Virus record (IMG/VR): IMGVR_UViG_3300025617_000090
Location: 1-27,129 of that record
DNA: 27,129 nt
Reading direction: 5' to 3' (one strand)
From: a virus
Below the pieces are notes generated by a model, which did no database searches, had not been told where the DNA came from, and was given only the letters and a program-made list of their open reading frames with translations. Both the position numbers and the translations under genes were made by a program. Below, piece after piece: positions 1 to 7,202 of this stretch; position 1 is the stretch's first letter; every line of letters begins with the position of its first letter.

Positions 1-1093
1 CGTAAAAACCAGTTCCAATATATTTGAAAGCCGCGTCTGTTGTGACTTTGTAATAGTACCGTTGACATAACGCTAACTCGGCAGCCTTCGACCCACCCCC
101 AGCAAGACGGAACGGTGTAGCAACACCCCCAGCCTCCAACTGCACACCCCACAAATCAATTACCGACCCGTCTACACTCTCTTGATAAATACGCAACTCC
201 AACAAAGAACCAGAACCAACGGTTTTGCCGGAAACCGAATCTAATGTTCCTGTAAACGAAAACCTTTGCCACGAGCTTGTCATAGAAAAGGTATCTGAAA
301 AAGAAACAGTTTTTGCGCTCCCGCCCGAACCAAAACTCTGAGCAAAACGAATGGAACCAGAATTAGAATTAACAGATTTGGCCCAAAAACTTAAAGTAAC
401 TGTTTGACCGGCAAGCGTATTAACATCTTCAATCTTATGTTCGATTCGCGGGGCGGTTGCTGAGCCAAGAGTGGTAATTTCACTCCTAATAAAGAATTGA
501 GCGTTCCCGTAGCCGATCGCCTCAATACTTCCTGGCGTGAAAGTTTCCTGAGTGACGGAGTTAGTGGTAGGAGTTGCAGAACTAGAAACAAAAGAAAATC
601 TATCGGCGCTATAGCCACTGCCGGTAAATGATGTTCCCCTCTGCCACACCCCAAAATCACCATTGATGATCGCGTTACCCGACAACGGCTGAGCATTCAC
701 CCACGAAGAACCGTTATACACACTCAACGACTTACCCGACTCAACATCAGTATTCCACCACAAGTTACCCGTCAACGGAGAACCAGGCTCAACATCATTC
801 ACATCAATAGAAGCAGACGACGACGCAGCGCGAATACCCACCCACTGCGACCCATCAACATCCTCATACCAGACATAGAAAGACCCATCCGTGGAATCCC
901 ACCACAAATCCCCATTACCAGGGTCAACTGGAGGCGTATCAGAAATTGTCGTAGAGGCACCCTCTGCCTGCAATTGAGCAATATCAGCCTGAGCGGTTTC
1001 AATTTCCCCCGCCGTCGTATTCCAAATCGCAGGAAAAGTGCGCGGATCGGCACCATCCGCAGGAGTCAAACCGCCGGAAAGTCTAGTAACCAT
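1..1093 (-). CDS. Tail fibre / receptor-binding protein, C-terminus cut by window edge
   Basis: The 364 visible residues start at ATG 1093 and run off the window. Two similar segments (about residues 46-80 and 88-125) each carry a D/N-LWW motif followed by a Ser/Trp-V motif, a short repeat common in phage fibres. They precede INGDFGVWQRGTSF and then a carbohydrate-binding-like beta region with WGVQLEAGGVATPFR and ELALCQRYYYK. The last motifs are typical of fibre proteins of aquatic phages and cyanophages and are usually followed by roughly 80-100 more residues. The protein probably sits at the tail tip and touches the host surface. There is no clear ribosome binding site. A TAGAAT box ends 6 nt before the ATG, so a leaderless message is possible. 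It directly follows the tape measure, a place usually held by distal tail proteins. Confidence 0.8.
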   Translation of the reverse strand, partial: MVTRLSGGLTPADGADPRTFPAIWNTTAGEIETAQADIAQLQAEGASTTISDTPPVDPGNGDLWWDSTDGSFYVWYEDVDGSQWVGIRAASSSASIDVNDVEPGSPLTGNLWWNTDVESGKSLSVYNGSSWVNAQPLSGNAIINGDFGVWQRGTSFTGSGYSADRFSFVSSSATPTTNSVTQETFTPGSIEAIGYGNAQFFIRSEITTLGSATAPRIEHKIEDVNTLAGQTVTLSFWAKSVNSNSGSIRFAQSFGSGGSAKTVSFSDTFSMTSSWQRFSFTGTLDSVSGKTVGSGSLLELRIYQESVDGSVIDLWGVQLEAGGVATPFRLAGGGSKAAELALCQRYYYKVTTDAAFKYIGTGFY

Positions 1094-1099
1094 ATCTAC

Positions 1100-1105
1100 A
1101 TTCTA
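1100..1105 (-). promoter_or_regulatory. Possible -10 box for a leaderless fibre transcript
   Basis: TAGAAT on the minus strand is followed by 6 nt and then the fibre ATG at 1093, which puts the expected transcription start at or next to the start codon. No convincing -35 box is seen. The inference rests only on spacing and on the absence of a Shine-Dalgarno sequence. Confidence 0.35.
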
Positions 1106-1107
1106 CT

Positions 1108-3177
1108 TTACACTTTGGCGAAGACAGGACCGGACTGCCTCTCATAACGCTTGATTTCTTTGATGATCTGTTCCCCGATACGCTGACCATCGGAACCCAT
1201 ACCAGCGTTCACGTTGATGTTGTAAACCGCCTGCCCTCTACCAGCGCGGAAAGAACCGCCGCCGCCCGTGAAAGAAGAGGAACCGATCGAATCCATCTTT
1301 GCGACTGAACCCATCGTGATACCGCTATTTATACCGGAGATCGTGCCGGAAGACGCGTCCATCATACCGCCCATAGCCTTCTCCACGTCCCTTGTTGATT
1401 CGACGATCCCCCGAGCCATACCTTGACCGAGGTTCTCGCCGATCCCCGCGAATAGTTTGGAGGGGGACCGGATACCAAAGAAGTTTTTGATGTCGTTCAC
1501 GACGTTGCCGAAGAAGCCGCTGATTTTGCCTCTCAACCAGCCAGCCATATTGCTCATACCTTGCCAAATACCCTTTATTAGTTCTTTACCGGCGTCGATT
1601 AGGGCTGGTACCGACGCGATGATCGCGCTGACGATCGCTGTGATGATTTCGGGGATAACCGCAACGATGCCCTCAATGATTTCCGGCAACGCTTCGACAA
1701 GGGCTAAGAATAACTGGATACCGGCTTCGATCAGCTGAGGTAAAGCAGCCAAAACCGTTTCCACCACGCTCGTGATAATCAGAGGTATCGCCCCGACTAT
1801 ACCCTTGATGATTTCCGGTAGCGCCTCGATCAAAGAAAGGAACAGGTCTAAACCGAGTTGGACGATGTGAGGCAACGAGCCGATAAGGAAGTCGGTTATG
1901 CCACTAATGATCTTAGGCAGTGCGTCTATCAAAGTGGGGATGGCTGACATTAGACCCTCGATCAGAGAGCTTAGGATCGTCACACCGGCGGCGAGGATAT
2001 AAGGCAATGCCTCGATTAGCGCGTCTACGGCAGCCAACAATCCATCGACCAAAACAGGGATCAGCGTCGGTAGCGTGCTTTGGATTCCGAACGAGAGTTC
2101 ATAAATAGCTTTCGCACCGGCTTCGATCAACATGGGCAACAAACTCATGATCGATTCCGCGAGCGTACCTATCACGTTAGGCAAGATTTTGATAAGTTGC
2201 GGTAAAGCGTTCACAATACCCTGCAACAAGGCTTCTATCAACTGAAAACCGGCGTCCAAGATAGTGGGTACTAGACCGACGATTACCTCGGTCAGCGACT
2301 CGATCACGGGAGCGCTTGCCTCAACCATGCTCGACAGGGCTACCGGTAGAGCGGCGGCGATGTTTTCGATGATCGGAACCACGTTCTTAACGACAGCCTC
2401 GAACGCCTCCACGACGTTACCGGAGAGGTCCACCACATCGGCGTTAGCGTCTCCCAAACCAGCGATCAGAGTGCTGGTCGATGCTTGTAACATCCCGATC
2501 GAGCCGGAGATTGTTTCTGTGGCTTCTTTCGCGAAGTTACCAGCGTACTGTTGTGTACTATCCAAGAACATCTGGATGGCGAGTTCAGATTTCTCCGCCG
2601 CGCTCGCGGTCGAGAAGGAGAAGTCAGTCATCCCCTGACCGGCGGCGTACGCTTCGATCGCCGTCGCGTTCATAGCGACACCAAGGTTGTCCATCATCGA
2701 GAAGTTACCCTTGGCGGCTCCCGCGACAGACTCCATCGCGACGCCCATGTCGATACCCATAACGGACGCCATATCAGCGGCACGCTGCATAGCCTGTTCG
2801 GTCATGCCTAGCGCTTTGACCTGTTCGATGCCCGATCCCTGGAACAGGGAACCCATCTTGTTAGCAGTGGCTAAATACTCCGAGGTCGATACGCCGAGGT
2901 TCTTAAAGGCTTGCGAAGCGGTATCTTGTAGGTCTAGAGCGTAATCACCGAAGACCGCCTCCGATCCACCGATGTTTTGTTCCAGTTCCGAGAACGCTCG
3001 AACGGACGCAGTTACAAGACCAGCAGCAGCCGCTCCCGCAGCAGCGCCAGCGATCGCGAAAGCCTTCCCAGCACCCGCTAAACTCCTGCCTAGACCGCCG
3101 ATCGAAGACTGAGCATCCTTGATCCCTTTAGGATCGGACTTGAAGATAATCGGTAGGGTTATACCCTTAGCAGCCAT
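1108..3177 (-). CDS. Tape measure protein
   Basis: This 689-residue protein sets tail length and is packed inside the tail tube. The N-terminal third (about 1-260) has the Gly/Ala-rich hydrophobic stretch and the AAEKSELAIQMFLDSTQQYAG-like region typical of siphophage tape measures. Residues about 268-535 hold six hydrophobic repeats with an exact 44-residue period: the Gly of the L/V-P-x-L/I-I-x-A-G motif falls at 310, 354, 398, 442, 486 and 530. A conserved segment around 545-590 (GWLRGKISGFFGNVVNDI, then FFGIRSPSK) is characteristic of this family in phages of Gram-positive bacteria. At roughly 0.15 nm per residue the length suggests a tail near 100 nm. The ATG overlaps the upstream stop codon at 3177. 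Confidence 0.92.
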   Translation of the reverse strand: MAAKGITLPIIFKSDPKGIKDAQSSIGGLGRSLAGAGKAFAIAGAAAGAAAAGLVTASVRAFSELEQNIGGSEAVFGDYALDLQDTASQAFKNLGVSTSEYLATANKMGSLFQGSGIEQVKALGMTEQAMQRAADMASVMGIDMGVAMESVAGAAKGNFSMMDNLGVAMNATAIEAYAAGQGMTDFSFSTASAAEKSELAIQMFLDSTQQYAGNFAKEATETISGSIGMLQASTSTLIAGLGDANADVVDLSGNVVEAFEAVVKNVVPIIENIAAALPVALSSMVEASAPVIESLTEVIVGLVPTILDAGFQLIEALLQGIVNALPQLIKILPNVIGTLAESIMSLLPMLIEAGAKAIYELSFGIQSTLPTLIPVLVDGLLAAVDALIEALPYILAAGVTILSSLIEGLMSAIPTLIDALPKIISGITDFLIGSLPHIVQLGLDLFLSLIEALPEIIKGIVGAIPLIITSVVETVLAALPQLIEAGIQLFLALVEALPEIIEGIVAVIPEIITAIVSAIIASVPALIDAGKELIKGIWQGMSNMAGWLRGKISGFFGNVVNDIKNFFGIRSPSKLFAGIGENLGQGMARGIVESTRDVEKAMGGMMDASSGTISGINSGITMGSVAKMDSIGSSSFTGGGGSFRAGRGQAVYNINVNAGMGSDGQRIGEQIIKEIKRYERQSGPVFAKV
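1558..2376 (-). repeat. 132-bp periodic coding repeat in the tape measure gene
   Basis: Six copies of a 44-residue unit occur in tandem within the tape measure. In the best-matched pair, prolines at residues 454, 465 and 480 recur at 498, 509 and 524, exactly 44 residues later. The DNA copies have diverged, so the repeat is clear mainly at protein level. Forty-four equals four 11-residue (hendecad) helical turns, which suits a long coiled rod. Confidence 0.8.
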
Positions 3178-3734
3178 TACTTGATACCAGCCTTCATAAC
3201 CTCGCGAGCGTACTTATCCAACACGTTCTCAGCAATATCGACCATATCCCGACGACGCTTCATAAAGCCGCGCCAAACGAAACGACCGCCGCGTCCCTTC
3301 CACAGTTTCGCGTGCCCATCCAAACCCTCGATCATTCTCGGACCCCGACGATCCGGTAAACCGTCATCACGAGTCCGCTGATACTTCCTGCGGGTGCCAG
3401 CCAGGTCCGCGATCTTCAAAGCCGCTTTGTAAGCGCCACGACCGTAAACCTCGATACGCGCTAAAGAACGGGACTTGCCACCGCCAGGATTGACGTAAAC
3501 AGAAGCATTTATGCCTCGAAGAGCAGTACGACCGCTATGCGACTCAAAACCACGAGGAACACCGGCGGCATTGATGTCATCGACGATGCCAGAGGCTAGA
3601 GGCTTCAGGTCCCGCTTTAGTTCAGCGATGAACTGTTTACGGACACCATCCTCCATACGGTCCATAGCCTTGGCGAAGCGAAACATTTGCTCGCGGTCGA
3701 TTGTGAACTCGACTAGCGTTTCTTTTTTCGCCAT
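3177..3734 (-). CDS. HK97 gp10-like neck / tail-joining protein
   Basis: This 185-residue basic protein resembles the HK97 gp10-like family. It has an N-terminal helix with FRFAKAMDRMEDGVRKQFI, a middle beta region with SGRTALRGINASVYVNPGGG and ARIEVYGRGAY, and a C-terminal helix ending in YAREVMKAGIK. The ATG at 3734 was chosen because AAGGAG lies 7 nt upstream. The open frame extends 26 codons further, but that part overlaps the frameshifted chaperone and reads as low-quality sequence. The family usually lies upstream, between head connector and tail terminator. Here it lies between chaperone and tape measure, so the exact assembly role is less certain than the family. Confidence 0.65.
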   Translation of the reverse strand: MAKKETLVEFTIDREQMFRFAKAMDRMEDGVRKQFIAELKRDLKPLASGIVDDINAAGVPRGFESHSGRTALRGINASVYVNPGGGKSRSLARIEVYGRGAYKAALKIADLAGTRRKYQRTRDDGLPDRRGPRMIEGLDGHAKLWKGRGGRFVWRGFMKRRRDMVDIAENVLDKYAREVMKAGIK

Positions 3735-3754
3735 AAAGACTCCTTGATAACATT

Positions 3755-4164
3755 CTACCGCTTGCCCTTGCTGTTCTGGTTCTTCGCCGTGAGGTATCTC
3801 ACCATCGTCCACAACATACGCGGTTCCAGGTGCATCAGTTCACGAGGGCTGATACCAGTTTCGCAAGCGATCGCCGCCAACTGCCAGTGAGCGCTACTGT
3901 CGCCGAGTCCCTTTATTCTTTTGGGTCAGCACCGGTCACACTTGCTACCGATTCCGTCCACTTCTCGAACTCGTCTTTCGTAGCGCCGGACCTTTTTTGT
4001 GCGTGCCAAGCGAGATAGAACAAGTGCGTAAGACGCAAGTCCTTATCCAACCTGGCGACGCTCATATCGAACTTAGTCTCAAAAGCGATAAGGTCGGCGG
4101 CGATCGCTGTGACGGAAGTTTCCTTACCGTCTACGAACTGAATCTGTAGGTCTATCGGGTTCAT
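3755..4164 (-). CDS. Tail assembly chaperone, long form made by -1 frameshift
   Basis: This is the gpG-T-type fusion. Reading starts at ATG 4164. At the slippery heptamer CCCAAAA (minus strand, 3925-3919; zero-frame codons CCA AAA, two codons before the zero-frame stop) ribosomes can shift by -1 and continue to TAG at 3757-3755, giving about 136 residues. The shifted part contains HWQLAAIACETGISPRELMH followed by a short helix and a basic tail (NSKGKR). This is the typical C-terminal extension of siphophage chaperones that bind the tape measure. The position directly before the tape measure region fits. The heptamer and the long open shifted frame are seen directly; frameshifting itself is inferred. 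Confidence 0.85.
3913..4164 (-). CDS. Tail assembly chaperone, short form
   Basis: This is the 83-residue unshifted product (gpG type), starting with MNPIDLQIQFVDG and ending GADPKE. It is alpha-helical and acidic, with LTHLFYLAWHAQKR in the middle, a motif very common in short tail chaperones of siphophages. It should be made in excess over the shifted form and help load tail tube subunits onto the tape measure. It follows the major tail protein by 2 nt. Confidence 0.85.
   Translation of the reverse strand: MNPIDLQIQFVDGKETSVTAIAADLIAFETKFDMSVARLDKDLRLTHLFYLAWHAQKRSGATKDEFEKWTESVASVTGADPKE
3919..3925 (-). promoter_or_regulatory. Programmed -1 frameshift slippery site CCCAAAA
   Basis: The heptamer fits the X XXY YYZ rule in the correct frame (C CCA AAA), just before the zero-frame TAA at 3915-3913. 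The -1 frame stays open for about 54 codons and encodes a recognisable chaperone extension. A downstream stimulatory structure was not modelled. Confidence 0.85.
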
Positions 4165-4166
4165 GG

Positions 4167-4574
4167 TTACGACTCAGCCCTTACCACAGCACCGTTCACG
4201 GGCCAGGAAACCGAGAGGGTAGCCAGGTCGCCCACAGAGGAGGCGAACGGCTGATACTCGGTCACGAGCGCGTCGAAGGTGTAAGTAGGGTTGGTAGCGC
4301 CAGTTGCTTCGCTGGTTGGCTTGATGACGATCTCCACAGAAGTTCCGAGAAGAGGCCAGAGCGTAGCGTCCACCGAGGTCGCACCAAAGTCTTGGTGGAA
4401 GTCGAGGGAAACGGAACCGTCCTTCAACCCGGAAATACGGGTACGGAACGAGTTCCCGAAACTCGTGGTTTCCTGCTCTTCTGCTGAAACATCGAGAGTA
4501 ACAGCAGCAAGGCTCGTGCTGAAGTCAGTCCCACCGATGGTGATTGTGTAATCAGTTGCGACAAACTTTGCCAC
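4167..4574 (-). CDS. Major tail (tube) protein
   Basis: This 135-residue all-beta protein has alternating hydrophobic strands, for example YTITIGGTDFSTSLAAVTLD, followed by EETTS-like and SGLKDGSVSLDFHQDF motifs. The last of these (G-x-K-D-G-S/T-V-S-L-D/E-F) is typical of small siphophage tube proteins, which stack as hexamers around the tape measure. The length is near the short end for the family, with no added Ig-like domain. The gene lies immediately before the chaperone pair, the usual order. Confidence 0.8.
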   Translation of the reverse strand: MAKFVATDYTITIGGTDFSTSLAAVTLDVSAEEQETTSFGNSFRTRISGLKDGSVSLDFHQDFGATSVDATLWPLLGTSVEIVIKPTSEATGATNPTYTFDALVTEYQPFASSVGDLATLSVSWPVNGAVVRAES

Positions 4575-4583
4575 AGTAATCTC

Positions 4584-4985
4584 CTAATCTGAATAAACGA
4601 CAACGGCGAAGTCCGCCGCTAGGTAAGTTACCTCTCCCAATGATACAGTACCGATATTACTCATTTCGGTTACACGCACATCGAAAGCCGAACCACCGAG
4701 AGTCTTATCTGACTCGATAGCTTCCTTCACGCTATCTGCTCCCTTGGAGGTATAAGCGTCTAGGCGACGTTGCGCCCAACGCTCGGACGCCCGAGAAGCG
4801 ATAACAGTAACGGTGAAGTTATATTCAACTAGACCGCCGCCGAACGCCTGGTCGTAGTTCACGCTGTTGATAGAAATAACCGCGACGGGAGGGTTAGGAC
4901 TATCGGGGATGTCTACCGACGTGCGTAGACCGCTAATCGTTCCGATGTTCGTAGCCAAGCCGTTACGAAGATCGTAAATGCTCAC
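4584..4985 (-). CDS. Tail terminator / tail completion protein
   Basis: This 133-residue protein lies between a head-tail connector and the tail tube gene. Its layout of an N-terminal helix (MSIYDLRNGLATNIG), beta strands and a Trp-containing helix (ERWAQRRLDAY) followed by strands is like tail terminator proteins, which cap the finished tube and join it to the head. The GTG start at 4985 overlaps the preceding TGA by 4 nt, so translation is probably coupled. The assignment rests on position and fold pattern, not on an unmistakable motif. Confidence 0.6.
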   Translation of the reverse strand: MSIYDLRNGLATNIGTISGLRTSVDIPDSPNPPVAVISINSVNYDQAFGGGLVEYNFTVTVIASRASERWAQRRLDAYTSKGADSVKEAIESDKTLGGSAFDVRVTEMSNIGTVSLGEVTYLAADFAVVVYSD

Positions 4986-5596
4986 GCGGCTCTGACCTTA
5001 CGGAAGGGTGCTACGAGAGCCATCACGTCAGGATCGATACGAGTGATGTTGATCGCTCCGATGTCGCCGAAGCCAGCGACGCCGAGCGGAGAGTCGTAGC
5101 GCTTGAACTGACGCGCGGAGTAAAGAATAGTTGCTTGTTTGATCGCTGTTGGAACCGCAGCCCAACCCCAAGTGGCTGTCACCTTGACTGTTGCCTCTTG
5201 CGCGTTCACGTTTCTGATGTCAAACATGGGCCATAAGTAATCACCGATGGCGCGTAAACGGTTATACGGTTGCTCTAAGCCGCCGACGTAACCATTTAGC
5301 GGCTCGAACTGAACATCTGTGTCGAGGTCCCAGGTCGTGTCGAAAGTATTACCGTCGGAGCTCGTCTTCACCTCGGTGATGGAGATGGCATCGTCGATCT
5401 CCGTCAAGAAGGCGTCCTGCGGCATGAACAGCCGTGTGGCGCTCCCGGAGTTGTAGAACGATCGTTCCGTATATCCGTCGATTTCTCTAGAAGCGGCTTC
5501 GATAGCCGTCTCAAGCAACGCATCGTCGATAGTGTCGCTGATCCTCAGCGCACCCTTGACTTCTGCAAGACTCGCGTACCCGTTTGTTATAGCCAT
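4982..5596 (-). CDS. Head-tail connector (adaptor) protein
   Basis: This 204-residue protein resembles HK97 gp6 / SPP1 gp15-type adaptors. The N-terminal helical part includes YASLAEVKGALRISDTIDD and ALLETAIEAASREIDGYTER, which is very typical: a short substrate-like loop, then helices ending in I-D-x-Y-x-x-R. A beta domain follows and then a C-terminal helix with AIKQATILYSARQFKRYDSP. It would form a ring under the portal. A GGAGG sequence lies just upstream of ATG 5596. A hairpin separates it from the capsid gene. Confidence 0.8.
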   Translation of the reverse strand: MAITNGYASLAEVKGALRISDTIDDALLETAIEAASREIDGYTERSFYNSGSATRLFMPQDAFLTEIDDAISITEVKTSSDGNTFDTTWDLDTDVQFEPLNGYVGGLEQPYNRLRAIGDYLWPMFDIRNVNAQEATVKVTATWGWAAVPTAIKQATILYSARQFKRYDSPLGVAGFGDIGAINITRIDPDVMALVAPFRKVRAA

Positions 5597-5656
5597 AAGA
5601 CCTCCGCTTCTATTGTACCCATTATCGCCGCCGGATATATCCCGACAGGCAAACGA

Positions 5657-5689
5657 ATACCCCCAGCCGACCTACCGAACTGGGGGTAT
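5657..5689 (-). terminator. Hairpin after the capsid gene
   Basis: A perfect 10-bp inverted repeat, ATACCCCCAG and CTGGGGGTAT, flanks a 13-nt loop and starts about 15 nt after the capsid stop codon. On the minus strand it is followed by TCGTTTG, a weak T-rich tail. It could be a partial terminator or an mRNA 3'-end stabiliser that lowers expression of the connector genes relative to capsid protein. Confidence 0.65.
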
Positions 5690-5703
5690 CCGCGTTGGTT
5701 AGG

Positions 5704-6834
5704 CTATGCCTGAGCCAGGTACTTGATGTGGTTTGCACCGTTCGCAACACCAGCAGCAACACGGTATGTGAAGCGGTAGCCGGTGATGTCGTTAGCGAAG
5801 TACGCGTCCGTCGAAACCGAGGTCTCGAGTCCGGTTGTCGCGATCTTCACCGAAGGCCAGTGCCCGAAGAGCACGGACTTGTTACCGGTGGTGGGAGCGT
5901 CCACAGCAGGGTTCTCGAAGACCGGGAAGCCCAGGATCGTGCTGGGTCCACCAGCGACGACATCCAGAACGTACCGTCCGTCGGAGTCCTTCAGTTTGCG
6001 GATTTTGCCCATCGTGGTGCTGTTCACCATGTATCCGGTGCCAGGAAGGTTACGGACCATCCCGTCGGGAGCGAATGCCAACTCGATCAGTTCATCTGCG
6101 GTGACTTCGGTTGCGGAAGCGGCGGTCACACCGGCTCCTGCAACTGCCTCAACAGCAGCGTTCACGATCTCGTTCACGCGGGTACCGATAGCGACACCAG
6201 CGTTCTCGGCGATCGAACCCTCGATGTCGAAGCCAGCGTCCTGAATCAGCTCGTTAGCAAGTTTCACGATGAAACCTTGCTTGGCGGGCTGAAGGAGCAG
6301 AGAACTGTAAGTGTTCTCGGACTCGTCCATCGCTGCGCCAGCAGCGGTCTCGGTCGCGGTGCTGTAAGCGGTCATCACGGGGATACGCAGGTCCGAACCG
6401 GAGTCGCGCTGGAAGACCTCAGAGGTTTCGAGGTAGGGTCCAACGAGCTTCGCGAGCGCGTAAACGCGACCCAGGAAGTCTACGGGAACGGTGTTAGCGG
6501 AAGGAACGAGCGTCGCACGCTGTTCCATCGTGAAGGCGTGGTCACGGAGCTCTCCGTTAGCCATCGAACGGAAGACGTCGGCTGCGCCGCGCGACTCCTG
6601 TACGGGAACGTATCCACGAGCAGCCTCGGCTGCTTCTGCGGCACGGTCAGCGTTGCGCTTAGCGATTTCGATGGCTTCGTCAGCCTTACGAATGTCAGCC
6701 TCTACGCGGTCGATCTTTTCCAACTCGGAAGCGTCCAACCCACGACCCTCAGCCTCGGCGGAGTCAATGACTTCCCGAATCTGCATCGTGAGGTTTGCAC
6801 GGACTTCTTCCTGAGTCTTTACGAACTCAGACAA
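5704..6834 (-). CDS. Major capsid protein, HK97 fold
   Basis: This 376-residue protein has two parts. Residues about 1-85 form a charged coiled coil (EVRANLTMQIREVIDSAEAE and onward), the scaffold-like delta domain that the prohead protease removes. The rest matches HK97-fold capsid proteins: a spine-helix region around AKQGFIVKLANELIQDAG, then a loop and strands with GFPVFENPAV and SVLFGHW, a common shell-protein signature. The TTG start at 6834 follows GGAG by 6 nt. A large reverse-frame opening across this gene is a by-product of its codon use. Confidence 0.92.
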   Translation of the reverse strand: MSEFVKTQEEVRANLTMQIREVIDSAEAEGRGLDASELEKIDRVEADIRKADEAIEIAKRNADRAAEAAEAARGYVPVQESRGAADVFRSMANGELRDHAFTMEQRATLVPSANTVPVDFLGRVYALAKLVGPYLETSEVFQRDSGSDLRIPVMTAYSTATETAAGAAMDESENTYSSLLLQPAKQGFIVKLANELIQDAGFDIEGSIAENAGVAIGTRVNEIVNAAVEAVAGAGVTAASATEVTADELIELAFAPDGMVRNLPGTGYMVNSTTMGKIRKLKDSDGRYVLDVVAGGPSTILGFPVFENPAVDAPTTGNKSVLFGHWPSVKIATTGLETSVSTDAYFANDITGYRFTYRVAAGVANGANHIKYLAQA

Positions 6835-6998
6835 TGTTGTCTCCTCATGTTTTGATTATTTGGACCGGAGCGCGGTTCCGCAGACTCCCGAGATCGGCAG
6901 AGCACACTCACAATTCCGATGTAACCATTGTAACGGAAAGTGGCGGAAACTTCGTATTTTAGTAGGTTGATGGTGAGGGATACCGGTATACTTGATTT
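6835..6998. promoter_or_regulatory. Divergent control region between capsid gene and plus-strand island
   Basis: This 164-nt non-coding gap separates two divergent transcripts. Toward the capsid gene there is TACAAT (minus strand, 6932-6927), a fair -10 box, and GAGGAG just before the TTG start. Toward the plus strand there is TATACT at 6987-6992, overlapping the perfect palindrome ATACCGGTAT (6980-6989). No clear -35 box is seen in either direction. Confidence 0.55.
6980..6992 (+). promoter_or_regulatory. Plus-strand -10 box with overlapping palindrome
   Basis: TATACT (6987-6992) ends 6 nt before ATG 6999, so the message is likely leaderless or nearly so; no Shine-Dalgarno is present. ATACCGGTAT (6980-6989) overlaps the box and could be an operator. 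TACCGGTA and GTATACTT both recur upstream of the other plus-strand gene group. Confidence 0.5.
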
Positions 6999-7202
6999 AT
7001 GGAAAGGATAAATGAAATGCTAGAAGATATGATCAGCCGCTACGTCGGGGCAAGGCTACTGTCGTTCGCCGGAACCGTGCAAGACTCCAAGCGAGCCGAG
7101 TTCGAGATACTAGAGATCGAGGCTCAGGCTAACGATCTAGGTCTACTCCGCGAAGTCAAGCGCGGCGTGTTCGAGCAGATGTACGGTGTTTCCGTTGCCT
7201 AG
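6999..7202 (+). CDS. Small protein of unknown function, first gene of head-operon island
   Basis: This 67-residue protein is predicted to be mostly helical, starting MERINEMLEDMISRYVGARL and ending YGVSVA, with many charged residues and no Cys, signal or membrane segment. I do not recognise a family. It runs against the flanking capsid and protease genes and has its own promoter-like box. A cargo (moron) gene or an early host-takeover gene is plausible from the layout alone. Confidence 0.65.
   Translation: MERINEMLEDMISRYVGARLLSFAGTVQDSKRAEFEILEIEAQANDLGLLREVKRGVFEQMYGVSVA

Noticed and set aside
391-1056. Alternative minus-strand frames inside the fibre gene
   Set aside because: Low-complexity Leu/Arg-rich readings, out of frame with the well-supported fibre protein.
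1457-2944. Several plus-strand open frames across the tape measure gene
   Set aside because: They are reverse readings of the repetitive tape measure, Ser/Arg/Ile-rich with no ribosome sites.
5695-6855. A 386-codon open frame on the plus strand opposite the capsid gene
   Set aside because: It lies exactly antisense to the HK97-fold capsid gene, has no recognisable domain and a composition typical of mirror frames. The capsid reading has clear family motifs.
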